Of a DNA stretch of 64,000 bases, positions 22,484-35,724 are shown one piece after another. The stretch is taken from NCBI GenBank assembly GCA_001414485.1, contig LLEY01000017.1, positions 434,001 through 498,000 on the forward strand, read 5' to 3'. The notes below the pieces were generated by a model. The model searched no databases, was not told the DNA's origin, and saw only the letters and a program-made list of their open reading frames with translations. Position 1 is the stretch's first letter. Each line of letters opens with the position of its first letter. Made by a program: the position numbers and the translations under genes. This stretch comes from Calycina herbarum. Taxonomy: Eukaryota > Ascomycota > Leotiomycetes > Helotiales > Pezizellaceae.

Positions 22484-24856
22484 ATGGACCGGCCATACAA
22501 GTACGAACCGCTCGGAGATGCCACACGGAAATTTCGAGTTCTTGAGCTCAAGCCCTGGGGGGTAAGAGTCCCAGTTGCACCTTTCACATTTCGCCCGCCA
22601 AACCTGGCACCCGAGATGCCAGGTTTTCGGGATAATTCAAGACACGCCTTACAAACCGACGACCCAAGAATTGGTCTTCCAAGGCCAAACGCCGCCAGAG
22701 CGCCTCTTGAGGGAAAACTTCTCATGCAAGATGTCGAACGTTTTACGAAGTATGAAGCACTTTCGTGGTGTTGGGGAGATAAGAAGGAAAAATACCAAAG
22801 CATATCATTACTGAACGCGAATGGCCAGCGAACGTATCTCACAATCGGCGGAACTTTGCATAATGTGCTAAAGACACTGAGGTATAAGGACAGGAGTCGG
22901 TTTTTGTGGATCGACAAAATCTGCATCAATCAAACGGACCATGTCGAGAGAGAACAACAATTAAAGCTTATAGCCAAGATATATCAAACAGCAGAGCATG
23001 TGTGCGTGTATCTCGGCCCTGAGGAAAACGACAGTGACATTGTTCCACATTTTTTACAACACAACTTCAACAGTCTTTTTGACACGCCGGCCAACCATAG
23101 GCAAGCTGCCGACAGGGTTCGAAGATGGAACGCATTCGCTGCGTTGATGCGTCGGAAATGGTTTACTCGACGATGGTAAGTTTTTCTTTCATATGCCAAC
23201 GTAGAGCAGTGGATCCTCCTTTGCTGAATGCCTACCACTTCTTGCAATGAAATACTCGAATTAATGCAACGGTCATCTAGGGTTGTCCAAGAGATAGCTT
23301 TTGCCAAGAAAGCAACATTATACTTCGGTCGTCATTTGATCGGTTGGGACCAATTTGTCAGGGCCGTTTGGTTGACAATCCAACGGGAAGATGATGTTGT
23401 TCGCTTACTGACCGAGCATCGGAGGGGCAGGGTGAATGCCGCCCGTTGGGACGATATTAACATCCGGGCTTATGGTGCTCAAAGCCTGCTCGAAGTTTTG
23501 GGCCATCTCGTCAAGAAACTCCCAAACGGTGAGCTTGAAAGACTTGCAACCATCGGCACTCTTGTTTCCGCGTTGGTCGCGTATGATGTTACGCAATCTC
23601 GAGACGCAATATACGCTATTTTGCGCTTGGGCAGAGATACATTCAATGGGAATCTAAAATTGCTCAAGCCAGACTACAAAGATGAACCAGTCGATCCGGA
23701 TAAACCAGCCAGGCCGGACAACTGGCTCTACACGACGTATACTTTCGAAGTCTACGGAAAGTTTGTCAGGTATGTAATTAGCGAGTCAGCCTCGTTGGAC
23801 ATTATATGTGTACCATGGGCCCCGGAGCTGAACAAATACGATCGTGACAAGAAAAACATGCCTTCCTGGATTGGGTCAAGAAAAAAACGTCCTTTCAAGC
23901 AACTGGCGGGCGATGGGATGTACAAGAGAGTCAATGCGGATTGCTTGATTGGAAAACTGGACGGCAGCGTTTATTGTGCCACTGGGCTGGAGCAGCTGCT
24001 GTTTTGCCAACCAAAGCTTGATTCAAAACCTCGCTCGTTGATTGTTGATGGCTTTCAAATCTCCGGCATCGCTGAGCTGGGCGATATCTGCGAGAAAGGC
24101 AACATACCATTCGAGTGGCTTCATATGGCATGGGAACACGATGAAGCCGTAGGGCCTACGAGAGAGGTTGGAGAAGACGAAGACATCGAGTCCGCATGGG
24201 GCTTGGAGACACTTCCTCATCCAAGTCTAGCATGGCAAGCTCGAGATGGTCGAGGGAGGGACTCCCATGGTCTCCCCTATATTTCAGATGCATTTGTAAG
24301 ATGAATTTCCAGTTTACTGATTTCACATTCCACTCTATTTGTCGAGGCTAATGTTATACTCTAGTGGAGAACGCTAGTTGGGGACAGAGATCCAGAAGGA
24401 CGACCTGCGCCCGCTTGGTATCGAAAATTGTGCAAAACCCATTTCAGAGGAAGATTCGGAAACCATCGGGGGCGGCGAGGGAAAGTGTTCACCGATGAGG
24501 TGAAGCAGCTTGCTGTGATGAGGGGAAAGAAAGATGATCGCGAATTTATCGATCGACTTCAAGCAGTAACCTGGAATCGTCGCTTCATGTTCACCTACGA
24601 TGGCAGGATGGGTATCGTTCCGGGAGAAGCCAGACGCAACGATAGAATCTGTCTACTTTGGGGTTGCAACGTTCCAGTTGTTTTGAGACCATTGACGAGA
24701 ACAATCGTGGAAAATTTCTATCATAGAAAGAGCATGGGAAAAGAGGCGAGAAATGGCGTGGATGTGTACAAGCTTATCGGAGCATGTTATGTTCACGGGA
24801 TCATGGATGGAGAGCTGGTGAAGGATTACCCGGAGCTACGAAAACCTCATCGGTAG
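22484..24856 (+). CDS. Heterokaryon incompatibility (HET) domain protein
   Basis: A NLR-free HET protein of the class that triggers self/non-self cell death in filamentous ascomycetes. Exons 22484-23175, 23281-24295 and 24365-24856 give 732 residues; introns start GTAAGT and GTAAGA and end TCTAG and CTCTAG. The HET domain spans about residues 88-240 with its signatures YEALSWCWG (90-98), LWIDKICINQ (141-150), VYLGPEE and, across the first splice, FTRRW-VVQEIAFAKKATLYFG. The C-terminal third carries CLLWGCNVPVVLRP and YKLIGACYVHGIMDGEL, the usual closing block of this family. The start is the first ATG in frame (MDRPYKYEPL); the frame is open a little further upstream but without an ATG. Nothing indicates inactivation. 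Confidence 0.92.
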
Positions 24857-27800
24857 CAAGAAGAGTTCCCAAACACCAAGATGGGTTTTGGTCCCGTGGG
24901 GAATACGAGGTTTCGGATTATTTGAGGGTATGCTGGGCACTGAAGATGACTTCTGTTTGGGGTTGTGGCAAATGACGATTTGACGAGGGGCAATTTGTGA
25001 GATGATGTCTTCGCTGGGATGGGTTTTCGGGAAGGACGCCGACTTTATGGATCGGTGGAGCATAGAGTACATAATTTGAGCATCCACGATTCCACCACTT
25101 CAAACACATCCGAGCTTGCTTTTTAGTGAAATGCACCGAGCTATCTGTTGAGCAATATATTCTTTTCCGTACGGAGCTTCGATGTTCGTGATGCAATGTA
25201 TTGAGCCGAGTCTCGGAATGTTCTCACCGAATTGCCCTTCCAAAATCCAAATCATATGGCTTTCTGTCCCTGTTTCTCCCTCCTTTTCATTTTATCTTCG
25301 TGATATTCTTGTAAGGGGCTTTCGAAAATACAAGGGAATCATGTCTGGATTAGCCCACCATGGGTTAAAGAGAATACTTGGTATTGCACAATCGTGCTTT
25401 CTCACTCTCTCGTTTTCCTAGTGGAAAATCTACTTCTATCTCAACTCACGCTTACCTGTACACCAATTGGATCCTATAGTCTATTTGGTTTCTAGAAGCA
25501 GTAAGTGAAAGTTATTGATACTTCGCAAATACCCAACTCGTCAAAAGCAACCTGAACTTCAGAGTTGAATGAACAGCCTTGAACGCACCGTCGCAAGTTT
25601 ATTTAGAAGCGAGGTTTACAAATGGGATTTACGAATTGTTGTTGACATGTATACATTTCATTCTTCCCTCACAGGTGGCGGAAGAGTTTAGCTAGAAAAA
25701 CTCGCTAATTACTTGGTTGGGACGGTAATGAGGACGTCGATTGTTTAGCGTATGTATAGTAACTCATGAAAATTCTTCGAGGAGGCTGGGACAATTGAAT
25801 CTAGTAAAATTATTTACAAGAAGACTTGAGATGGAATACTTTTAAGTGAATTAAACTCATTGTCTCAGATCTTCCGGGATAATATAATTTTTTCAGATAT
25901 TGTTTAGATACCAGCTGAAACTTCTTTTCACTAGAACATTGGATGCTCAACGAGTCTTCACCAATGATTATTTTGAGATGAGACAATCTCGTGGTTACCA
26001 AGTGGATCGCGGAGCCCCATTTGACGAGCATTGAGATCCTGCATCGCAATGGGTCCAAATATTTTTGATTAGATTCCTTTCAAGCCTGTGATTCGTTGAC
26101 CCATCTTGACAACCTGCGGCAAGAAATGGGGAGAAAATAATTGTACAACTCGAGATGCTAAAGAAATCTGCTACATGGGCGAATTACCACACACCCTGAC
26201 TTCACTGTTCAAAATCGCCGTATCGGCGGGAGAGAGCAATGGCCACGTTCTTAATTCTAGACTCGCTTTGTTAGATGAACTCATGGTAATTGATGGTATT
26301 GGAATGGTTCCAGGCTTCGAAGCGCCACGGAGAAGTGAAAGTTTGTATGAAGATAGAGAAGAGGTTGAGCAAGAATGGGTCCAAGAAAATGCCGAAGAAA
26401 TCGGCCCTGCCTCGAGAGAATCTGGACGAGTTCCAAGGTCCCCATCCTCAAGCAGTTCGGAACATTCTCCTGTCCGAATCAGGACCCCCTCTCCGGAGCG
26501 TCAGCCCTCAAATTCCAGAAGAATATGGATTTACGCGTGATGCATATCGGGAACTTCTTTCCCATGTCATTCGAATCGTCCCTAGTGAGCACCAGCTGCT
26601 TATTGTCAACAAAAACAGAGATGATGCGATGCGATGCGCAGAGGGGAGAAGCTGGAGAATAGTTAGAGTGAGCTTCAGGCTGTCCTGGTTCTTGGTCGGG
26701 CTGAGGCCGCGGCTGTCACCCCCGCGATTGTTTTTCGATGACAAGAAAGCGTATATATGGAGACGGCGAGAGGGCATGGACAGAGTCGTGCCTTCCCTTT
26801 TCGTTGTGGTCGAGGTGGGTCAAGGGTCTAGACCAACGTCGACCTTCTGAGGGAAAGAGCGACTTCGAGAGTCTCCCGGCGTTCAGGGAAGGAACGCTTC
26901 CAGTAGTCAACCTTCTGTTGCAGGTCAACTCACCAAACCAGCGACCTAGTCTTTTGTCTCCTATCCGAATTCAATCCATGAAAGGCGGGTCGTTTTTTAC
27001 CACTCCGTAGAAACCTGATATGATTGTTGTGCATCGCACTGGTTTCCACTTGGGTTTGAAAACAAAAGAAGGGACGAAAATGTTTCGATCCTGGTGACTT
27101 CAACACCAATTCAACAACAGCGAAAATTATCGCGATGCCCTAATTTCAACCACAAGAAAGCCCCCCTATTTATTTGTTATGAAAAAGTAAAATAAGTATA
27201 AAAAATTGTTACCCAGCCTTACCAAAAAAAGAAGAAGAAAATTGTAACACCAAGCCATCAACCGCGCGCTTACCCCTTCCCCTCCCCGAATCGTCGCGTT
27301 TCCTCTCACCGAACCCCAGACCCCAGCCCAGCATCCCAAAAACCCCCAAAAAAGCCACAAAGGAAGAACCCCACTCACAGCCTCAAAATTGCGGTATGCA
27401 ACAAAAGAAAAGATTTTGATCTGATCTACAGTGCCTGGCAGGGGAAGCAAGGCAAATGAAAGGCAACTTTTTTGTTGGGGGCCAAACGGGGAGATGCGTC
27501 ATGTGTGTCACTCGGGTCCTCAAACCCTTGGAGCTGACCGAGCGGGAGTCGGCGGATACTTGACACTTTCCGGGGAGATGTGGGGATGTGGAGCTGATTG
27601 GAGAGTTTGTTGGTTGGTTTTGAAGAACGAGGGAATGAAGAAAGAAGGGTTGGAAGTTGGAAGTTGGAACCGGACCGGCAATCTCTTTTCTTCTCGGTAA
27701 TCTGTATTACTATTTTTAGATCATGGCATTTTGAATTTGTGTGTGTAACCAGCGAAATACGAGTAAACTCGTTCGTCAGATTGTTCCGAAGATTTCCAAT

Positions 27801-29205
27801 CCCAGTGGTCTCTGGCTTCCAGTGGACATTAAAAGTAGCAGTAAATAGGTCGTTGTTCTAGCTTCAATTACTAAATGCTTTAGCAATATTTGACTTGGGT
27901 GGTAAATATTTGAATTGTCCCAAGTGTTTAGAATATTTACTTCCCATTACCCTAAAAATCTGGAAGAACGAGAGCTAGGTAGACATGAAAAGTGCGAACC
28001 TGATTTATTTACTGCCGCTTTTGATGTCCATCGCGAGTCTGGCTGGTTACTTGGGTTCAGGTTATTTACTGGTGTGTTTTTAGGTTTCTCTGGGAATTGG
28101 AAGCCCCTTTTGACAAATTACAACTTATGGCCCCGCTTGTTGTTGCGAGTCATCAGCGGCGTTACTCATACTCAAGTCATGGGGTAACTTACTTTTAGTC
28201 AAAGTCACTACATGATAATTTATACACAGATCTCCTAAATATTATCTAAAATTATGTTCAAGAGACTGTAACTAGAGGCTTCTCACGGCTACCAGCATCC
28301 AGATCAACGTTGTGTTATCTATTTTAGAGAGAAGAGATTTCAGTGTACGTATAAAATTATTTCCAAGCGAGTTTTTATTCTTTGAATATACAAAATAACG
28401 CCAAGTCTTTTCTTCTAACAATAAAAGCCCCATCATACTCAGACCCAAAATTTACTCCAATTGAAACAAATAACACTAAAGACACTAGCTCTTTAGCTAA
28501 AAACGCTGAAAAATTCACACCTAGTTCTTGAAAAGGCTTTGTAGACAGGTTGAAATCGAAGACTTCATTATCCGAGGTGAGAAAGACAGCGATAGCGAGA
28601 ACTCTACAGTCCAAGCAATGATGAGAATGGGGTAGAATATTGCTCTGATTAACTCTTGAGTAATAAGTCGCTGTCTAACTTATTATTATCTAGAGCAATA
28701 ATGAGTGGGGAGTAATCTCTTCCTCACACTTCGAGAGAATCATTTCCTAGGCCACCGAAGCAACGAAAACGCCTCGAATTTGTTATAAGCTTGGAAGAAT
28801 TCAAGGACTATGGTAGAGCATGCAAATCACGTCAATTGTCTACTATGAAGTGCATAAGTACCAACACGTACTTCCATGATATAATCGAGGTTTCAATTTC
28901 ATCTACAATTCGTATTTAGGTATGAACCATAAGCTTGCATCATCTCCATCCCGGTCATCGAACCCATGTCTCCATTATAGAGTCGTGAAAACGGCCAGCC
29001 CGTTTGATTCTGTTGTATTTAGAAAATCAAAGGCAAATCAAAAAGAATCGAAAACATAACCCCTTCTCCACCAGAATTCGCAATCATCAAATGCTACAGC
29101 TCTCGAACCAGCAAAGGTGCCGACCGAGGCCAAAATCCTATATCGGTACATTGTGAAGCATATCCGTGGTAGCGTCTAAACACAGAATTTCCAGGATCGC
29201 ATCCC
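24857..29205. other. Gene-poor 4.3 kb interval
   Basis: Holds a MITE (27816-28037). At 26175-26850 two overlapping frames both look weakly coding (one acidic/Ser-rich, one containing EEYGFTRDAYRELLSHVIRI), which may mark a decayed gene, but no start, splice or domain supports a call. The minus-strand frame at 27166-27450 is hydrophobic but isolated. Confidence 0.4.
27816..28037 (+). mobile_element. MITE family A, copy 3
   Basis: About 222 bp. The left end has CAGTGGACATTAAAAGTAGC then AGTAAATA; the right end read inward is CTCGCGATGGACATCAAAAG then CGGCAGTAAATAAA. The internal GAACGAGAGCTAGGTAGACA block matches the other copies with changes. The short direct repeat TCTGG flanks it on both sides (27811-27815 and 28038-28042), a possible target duplication. 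Confidence 0.8.
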
Positions 29206-31109
29206 TCAATTTTGGGCCAATTGGCGCTTGCGGATATGGGCATCGCGGCGGCACATACCCTTCTCGCAGGAGTTATCATACCAGCCCATTGCAAGATCAT
29301 CCATGAACCAGATCTTAGGTTGGCCTGCAACGGTAGCGCTGATGCGGAGGACAGTAAGATCCTTGAACGTATCAACAAGAGTGATTGGGATTAGCGAACA
29401 GTTATCAAGACCTGGGCAGGCAGCCACGCTATGGATATGGCGGGCAACTTCAGTATTGTTTCCTGTGGTGGGGTCGTAGCGCAAACCAGTAAACTTGAAA
29501 ACACAGTCAGGACCTCGAGAGTCGCAACCCACAGAAGCTCCGTAAAAGTTGAATTGAAAACACCCAGTTCGACCGTGGTCACCATTCGCAATATCGCCAG
29601 CGAACCCCATATCAGCCGAGTTTGGACCTGAGTTTGGATTTGAAAAATTGAGAGTGAAGTTTGGTACAAACATTGTGAGCTGTGGTGGAGAAGATGGGAG
29701 ATATGGGTCGGTTGGAGGAGGTGCAACCTCAAATCCATTGGACCAGTCGAATTGGTGATACGGACTGAATACAGGCTGTGGAGTGACCGTGTTTGGGTCT
29801 TGGTCTCCAACAGAGAGGGGTGGAATGTCATCGAACTAGGAAATATTAGCATTTATTTGACAATGTATATATTGAATGAACTTACATTCAAGCCAAAGTC
29901 GCCAATCTCACCACAAGCAGTGGCAGATGAAGATGGAGCAGTGGATGCCGATGTAGAAGTTCGGTTGAGCTGTGGAACAGAGGTGGGAATGATCGTAGGT
30001 GCTGCACTGGTGAAGTTCGAGGAACCAGAACCAGAGCCAGGTGTTGTTGCCGTCGAGTTGAGTTGGCTGATTGTGCCTGAGCTTGAGACACTGGTCACGA
30101 AGGAACCTCCGCTTGGAAGTACAGTAGTCGTGTTCGATTGAGGGAAAGTTTGCGAGGGTCTTGATGTGGCGGTATCTAAAGCTGATGAGCCTGTCGAGTA
30201 CGCATGCCCGCTGACCGAAGTAGTCTCTTGGGAATCAGTAGAAGTGGCGTTTGGGTAGAGCGCACTTGAGGTGGTATAGGTATTGAATCCGGACTGTGCA
30301 AACATTGTCGATAATGGAATGATTGGGAAACTAGAGTACACGTTAAGAGTTGGATCACTTGTCGCAATGCTAGCATCACCCGAAGCACCACCGAACCCAG
30401 ACTGGGCAGCGAGGCCGGATGAAGTGGCAAGTTTCGCCGTCAAGGTAGAATAAAGGAGAGCACCAGATGAAGCGGTAGGTCCAGGGTTGTAGGGCGCAGC
30501 AGTTCCATTCCATCCTCCCGGTCCAGTCAATGTAAAGATTGGAGCAGTTGCGGTCAAGGGGGCGGAATTTGGAGCGGAGAGGGTACCTGTGACAGTGACG
30601 TGTTGAGTGATATAGACGGTGGTGTCGCCGGCAGTGACAACTGTATGTCCTTGGGGGTCTGTAGAAGTAAGGGGAACCGGCTCGAGAGTCAAGGTCACCG
30701 CACTGGTCAAATAGGTAACAGGTTCGGTGGCAGCTGGTGTTTGACTGTTCAAGTAGACGGTAGACCCGCCGGTGACATAGTAGGTGACTGTAACATCTTC
30801 TAGGTTTGTTGCAGCAGTCGAGGAGGGTCCAGCATAGGAAGGTTGATGTTCGTGGTGCTCCGAGGCAGATGGCTCTTGGGGACCAATATAAACTGTGCTG
30901 GTTGGCGCGTCGTGTACGGTGATGGTCGACGGCTCCGACGACAAGTAGATCGTGGTGACGCTGGGAGCAGCAGCACAATCTGTAGCATCAACGCTGAATA
31001 CTGTCAGATCTCGAAGCCAATTGATGCAGATGGGGACTCACGATGACAAAACAGGAACGGCAGCTGCGTGGGCAACGATGCCCGCAACTGCGAAGGCCGT
31101 AACGCGCAT
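29206..31109 (-). CDS. Secreted mucin-like protein with conserved C-terminal domain
   Basis: Three exons, 31042-31109, 29886-30993 and 29206-29835, give 601 residues. Exon 1 encodes a signal peptide (MRVTAFAVAGIVAHAAA). Residues ~40-370 are Ser/Thr/Pro-rich with repeated VTVTY.., TVYLN and TVYITQHVTVTG stretches and many N-glycosylation sequons, typical of a cell-wall or extracellular glycoprotein. Exon 3 encodes a compact, conserved-looking domain: QFDWSNGFEV, MFVPNFTLNFSN, CDSRGPDCVFKFTGLRYD, ACPGLDNC, WFMDDLAMGWYDNSC, with paired cysteines. It resembles domain-of-unknown-function families in ascomycete surface proteins (perhaps DUF7371; unverified). The protein ends RKRQLAQN, with no GPI signal. 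The second intron ends TTCCTAG. Confidence 0.8.
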
Positions 31110-32956
31110 GATGAAGCACGTCTCTTTGGAGAAAGAAAGTGCTTCGATCTTCAAGTTGGGGGATCTTAACGAATGTGGTCAAGGGAAACGGGCAGGAGAT
31201 GTTTGTAGAAAAGGTTGTATGGGATTGAAATAAATGAGCGTGGAAGAGGAAAAGAAAGAAACAAGGGTGGTGTCGGAAGGTATTCAGGTGGTTGAGGGGA
31301 GAGAAGGGCGAGGTTGGTTTTTGTAAAGAGATGAGATGGGAGAGAGGGACGGGAGATTGCACTTGGACGTCGACACCGTTTGTTGACGCGACGTCACCCC
31401 TCGAAGACTTGCAGTGAAAGTGGAAGCGAGCCTCGCGACAAAACAGAAGGAGCGACCCTCACCTCACCAACCACAGCTCAACAACCAACCACCTATCTGC
31501 ACCGCCAACAAAACTCACTCCGGCACCCGGATGGTGCTTGAAGAAGGTCAAGGCAAGCGCAGCGTCTTCATCTGAGCCCCCTCTTCACAACCTCATTATT
31601 AGGCTGGTCTTCCATTTCTCCAACAGGCGGGCAGGAGGTTTGTACCACTTGACAAGTCGAAAACAGGAAGTAGAGATGAAGGAGCAATTGTACTCTGAAC
31701 CGCAACGCAACGTCTCTCTCATCTGCTTACTGTTGAACATCTCCCCCAGGCACTGCCATCTCTGTAGCACTGAACACAATTGCCCACAGCAAAAGGAGGT
31801 TCGAATTTTGGGCTTCGCCCTGGAAAGATCGAACTTTCCCCGGATGCCCGCATACCAGGTACTCTCGTACTTCCCTCCCGCCACTTTTGCGTTTCAGCTC
31901 AGGTACTAAAGACTAGTTTGGCAGTTTGGACGGACGAGTACATGTGGAATGATATGTGACGACGGGGAAATGACGGTTGTTCACACCCCGTTTTGGGGAG
32001 ACAGCAGAGTACGAAGATGGTGTAGCACTCGTGACTTGGCCTACTTTCCAAAATCAAGTTATTTTGTTATTCTCTCCCTTTCCAAGAGAAGACTGCCCTG
32101 GCAGATGAATGCCTAGCTATATGGCTATCATAAGTTCCGAGTGGAGTTGTCCTTCAATTTCAAAGTATTTGCTAAGCTTTAAAAGGACAAGAAGTTTTCG
32201 AGATTTTCTCCTGTTTCATATTGTCAGTTATGTTCCAAAATGAATAGGCTGTTTGCCCAAGTGGTAATATGAAGAATGGGAGAGTCCTTTCGTCGTAAGT
32301 TCGCTAGAACCCAAAGCTCTATTTTTCTACGAATCAGTCTAGAACAACCAACCATGGTGCTCGGATGAATCAACAATTCAAAACCCTGATTTCGTTTGAA
32401 AAGCAGGGGCGTTGTCTTATTAGACCGCAGCCAAAACGTAGAGCAAGGAGGCGGATGAGGGTTTCCTTCATCCTACTTAGAGTCGACTACCTACCTGGTG
32501 GTATCTAATACGAAATATTCAATTTTGCGCTCACACTGCCGTGACCAGGACACACTTCACCAAGTAGGAGTCCCATTCGATTCGCGTTTATGGGGGGATT
32601 CGTCGAAGAGGAAATCATTCATCGTTGATTTATCTCGACACCGGGAAGGCTCACCTATGTAGGGAAGTGAGAATGAGCGTGTGATCCGGTTATGAGTTGA
32701 TAGCCAGGATAACTACATGAATGCATCTAAAAGTTTCGGGTCATAGGGATGGCCATTGATGAATGTGATGTGTTGAGAAAAGGAGGTTATTCTAGGTCGT
32801 CGGGTTTTAGGCTTCTCGGCTTGAGTCCGGAAGCCTAGGGCCTATTGTGTACAGTGACGCAATTGCCTGGCTCCCCCCTCAACACCACCTGCAAATCATC
32901 TCAGCTACTTATCTATCCTCAGCACGACCAAAATTCCTCATAGATGGTACTTCCCG
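31110..32956. other. Intergenic region, no gene seen
   Basis: The divergent promoter interval between the mucin-like gene and the Rrt8-like gene. The frame at 31538-31909 lacks an ATG start and a domain. Pyrimidine-rich leader sequence precedes 32957. Confidence 0.4.
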
Positions 32957-33947
32957 ATGCCTTCAAGAAACATAAACGCTGCAGCAGCTCTCGAACCAAT
33001 TAGGAATGTCGTCAGCGCCTCCTTTCTCTATCCCTTCAAGGGAATATTGTACTTTTGCGCTCACCGGGAATATTGGCCACTCTTTGGTCGTCGATTAATA
33101 CCTCTAACCATTCTCTCCGTCGTCGTTCTCGCCCTCTTATTTACCTTCGCATACTTGCCTCAAGCTGCCTTTTTACTCATCTTCCATGGTCCAACGGCAT
33201 GGATCAGCGCGGTATTCCTCGTTCTGGGGGAGGGGCAAATAATCATCGCATTGTTATTTGAAGGATTTCTGGTTGACGAGACTTTGGTGGATGTTTTTGA
33301 TGTTTGTCACACCCTCTTCTCTACCCTTCCATGGGATATCTGCCACTCTCAGCATATACCTTTGGTTTGGAACTTTCTGATTTGGTGGTACAGGCAACCT
33401 TGATCAGAGAAGGTCAAATCTCCCTTGTGTCTCCCTCCCGAATCCTCCATAACGATGCACCCACGGCCGTGAAGATGCTTGGGAAACCTACCACTTCTGC
33501 CGTCTACTCGCCCTTCTCTTTCCGCCAGATCGCGGAATTTATACTCTTCCTCCCACTCAATTTGATACCTGTGATTGGTGTACCTTTCTTTCTGGTGCTT
33601 ACGGGCGCGAGAGCAGGCCCTCTACATCATTGGAGGTGGTTCAAGTTGAGGGGATTGACCAAGAAGGAGAGGAATAACGATATAGCGAAACGGAGATGGA
33701 AATATACTTGGTACGTCCTGCTTTCTGAACACTGTATAAGGGGAAGTGCTGACAAAAATTTAGGTTTGGAACAATGGCTTTACTTCTTCAGCTTGTTCCT
33801 GTCTTTTCAATGTTCTTCCTCTTGACTTCAGCGTGCGGTTCGGCACTCTGGGTTGTGAAGCTTGAGGAGCAGAAGAAGTTACTTGATCAAGTCCCTCGAT
33901 TGGTAGATGATGACGCACCACCTGCGTACACTGATGATCCTGTATAG
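32957..33947 (+). CDS. Rrt8/Lds-like (outer spore wall, EI24-related) membrane protein
   Basis: Three exons, 32957-33301, 33394-33710 and 33764-33947, give 281 residues. Yeast relatives (Rrt8, Lds1, Lds2) are lipid-droplet or prospore-membrane proteins needed for outer spore wall assembly; the role in this fungus is inferred only. Visible features are SFLYPFKGILYF near the N-terminus, four or more hydrophobic segments (ILSVVVLALLFTFAYLPQAA, a second starting AWISAVFLVLGEG, then FILFLPLNLIPVIGVPFFLV, and one in exon 3), the conserved VKMLGKPTTSAVYSPFSFRQ region and GARAGPLHHWRWF. The first donor, GTTTGT, is non-standard but the join VFD-ATLIREG preserves the family pattern. The C-terminus is acidic with a PPAYTDDP motif resembling a PY motif (PPAY). 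Confidence 0.82.
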
Positions 33948-35724
33948 ATTATTTGTCTTTCATGAATTATGAGATGGTTCAATTTTACCTACTTCATTGC
34001 CCGTCGCAACATGATTTTAGTTCGTCTTGTTAAGAATGTGGGTGTAGTTCGCTCAACCCTTGTCAAAGAAAGTATCAGGACTTCAGGAGGGCATTGAGAA
34101 AATCACAGCATCCGCCTTCAAGTTATCCTAGTAAGGTCCCCAATAGGAGTCGAGTCACAAGCCTTTTCATCCCATTGACTCGATGACCCTCCCATCTACT
34201 CCACGTTGTGGAGTGAAAGATTGTGTAGCATGACTCGATTGGCGACAGACTCCTGCCAATCGTAAATCGGATCGGATCACGATTGTGCGGCTGGGTATTT
34301 ATTTCCCTTTCTTCCCATCGTGCTGGGAATCAATCACTTGTCTTATTGCGGTAATTTAAATCTACCTCATTATTTATTGGCTAACTCGTACTCGACTACA
34401 GTGGAATGGGCCAATGGTTATTTCGGGGTTATCATTACTGCATCGCATATGTCGGTTGCTGAGCGAATGTTCTAACAATACGTGTATTTTGCTTTTATGG
34501 GGTTTCAACTGTTCGATTTCCAAAAAAAAATGCTTCTGTCAATTTCGTTTAATCTAATCTATTGTTGGATTGAGCCATTTGGTTCCTTTCATCGCATACA
34601 ACAACAGGAGTTGAGGGTCAACTCTCAACTCTGCTATGCGAACTCAAAAGTGGGGTTTCCTTAAACGTGAGCTTTACTCTGCGTTCCACCCCCCGTTCTT
34701 CTGTTACCTCACAAATTATTGGCAAAGCATTGCACGGGAGTATTTAGAGGAATTGAGAAGTTAGTTTCCCAGTTCTTCTACACCTTCTCGGACAGCAGAT
34801 ATATTGTCCGAGACCCTTTCGCATATCACTTATACAAGCAGGTGCACTGAGAGAAAGCACGGCGGTCTCTTACTACAAACGTTCTAGTCGAAACCTATTC
34901 TAGAATTGACTGAGCCGCCCACGATGATTGGGGGTCCGTCCAAATAATTGGAAGTACACCGATCTTCAAAACCTTATTCAACGCGAGATCCCATCGGTGG
35001 CACTGTGGGGGGATAAGGGTTGAAGGAGCATTTGGGCCATATGGCGCGTTCTTGTTCAATTACTCTGTTGCATGTTTTCAAAAGCACCTTGTGGTACGAT
35101 AGGGAGATTTTGTTGGCTGGCGCATAGACCTGGCGTTAGTGATCCTTCTGTTGACTTGCTTGGCTTAGGGGTTAGACAGCGCCAGCAGGTATGAAATACC
35201 CACTTTTGAAGAACCATCATTATGAACGATTAAGCTTATCCACAAAATTCCTAGCTTATCTAGGTTCTGGGCTGTTGGTATTTTATCCTTCTTCCCATAG
35301 TACAGTTGTGGGACCTCATAAATGAAGTTAGATTTTGCGATAGTACTTCTCGAGGCCAACCTTACACACCTAGGTTTCGCTTCTAAGCCATTATTTTGAA
35401 GATATTCATGGTCCAGCTATGTTTGTAGGGCTTGGACGAACTCCTTCAGGATTCTCACAGGCATGGCTGATGTTGATAGTCTGAATGTTGGCGGTAATCT
35501 TGATTGTATTGAGTGTTTGTACGGTGTTGACCTTTCTATGCTGGAGAATTAAAATCTCAAGGCATCAGAAGATGAGTACTTAAGTTGTTGCTATTCCAAA
35601 TAGTTTTCAATCATCATTACAATCATCATCACAATCATCATCTCTCACTTTACTTTCTAATATACACTCACTTCAATCTTATTGTATCTTTATTGACTTC
35701 ATATTTCTACATTTACTATCTAAC
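33948..35724. other. Intergenic region, no gene seen
   Basis: AT-rich DNA without a supported gene. A CAATCATCA simple repeat lies at about 35609-35642, in the probable leader of the 35725 pseudogene. Confidence 0.4.

Noticed and set aside
27166..27450. Hydrophobic minus-strand frame (VSGVLPLWLFWGFLGCWAGV)
   Set aside because: Isolated, with poly-T/poly-A flanks and no supporting exon or homologous motif; hydrophobicity follows from T-rich sequence.
30176..30978. Minus-strand frames in other phases within the mucin-like gene
   Set aside because: They are shadows of the Ser/Thr-rich exon, which is validated by splice phase and the flanking exons.
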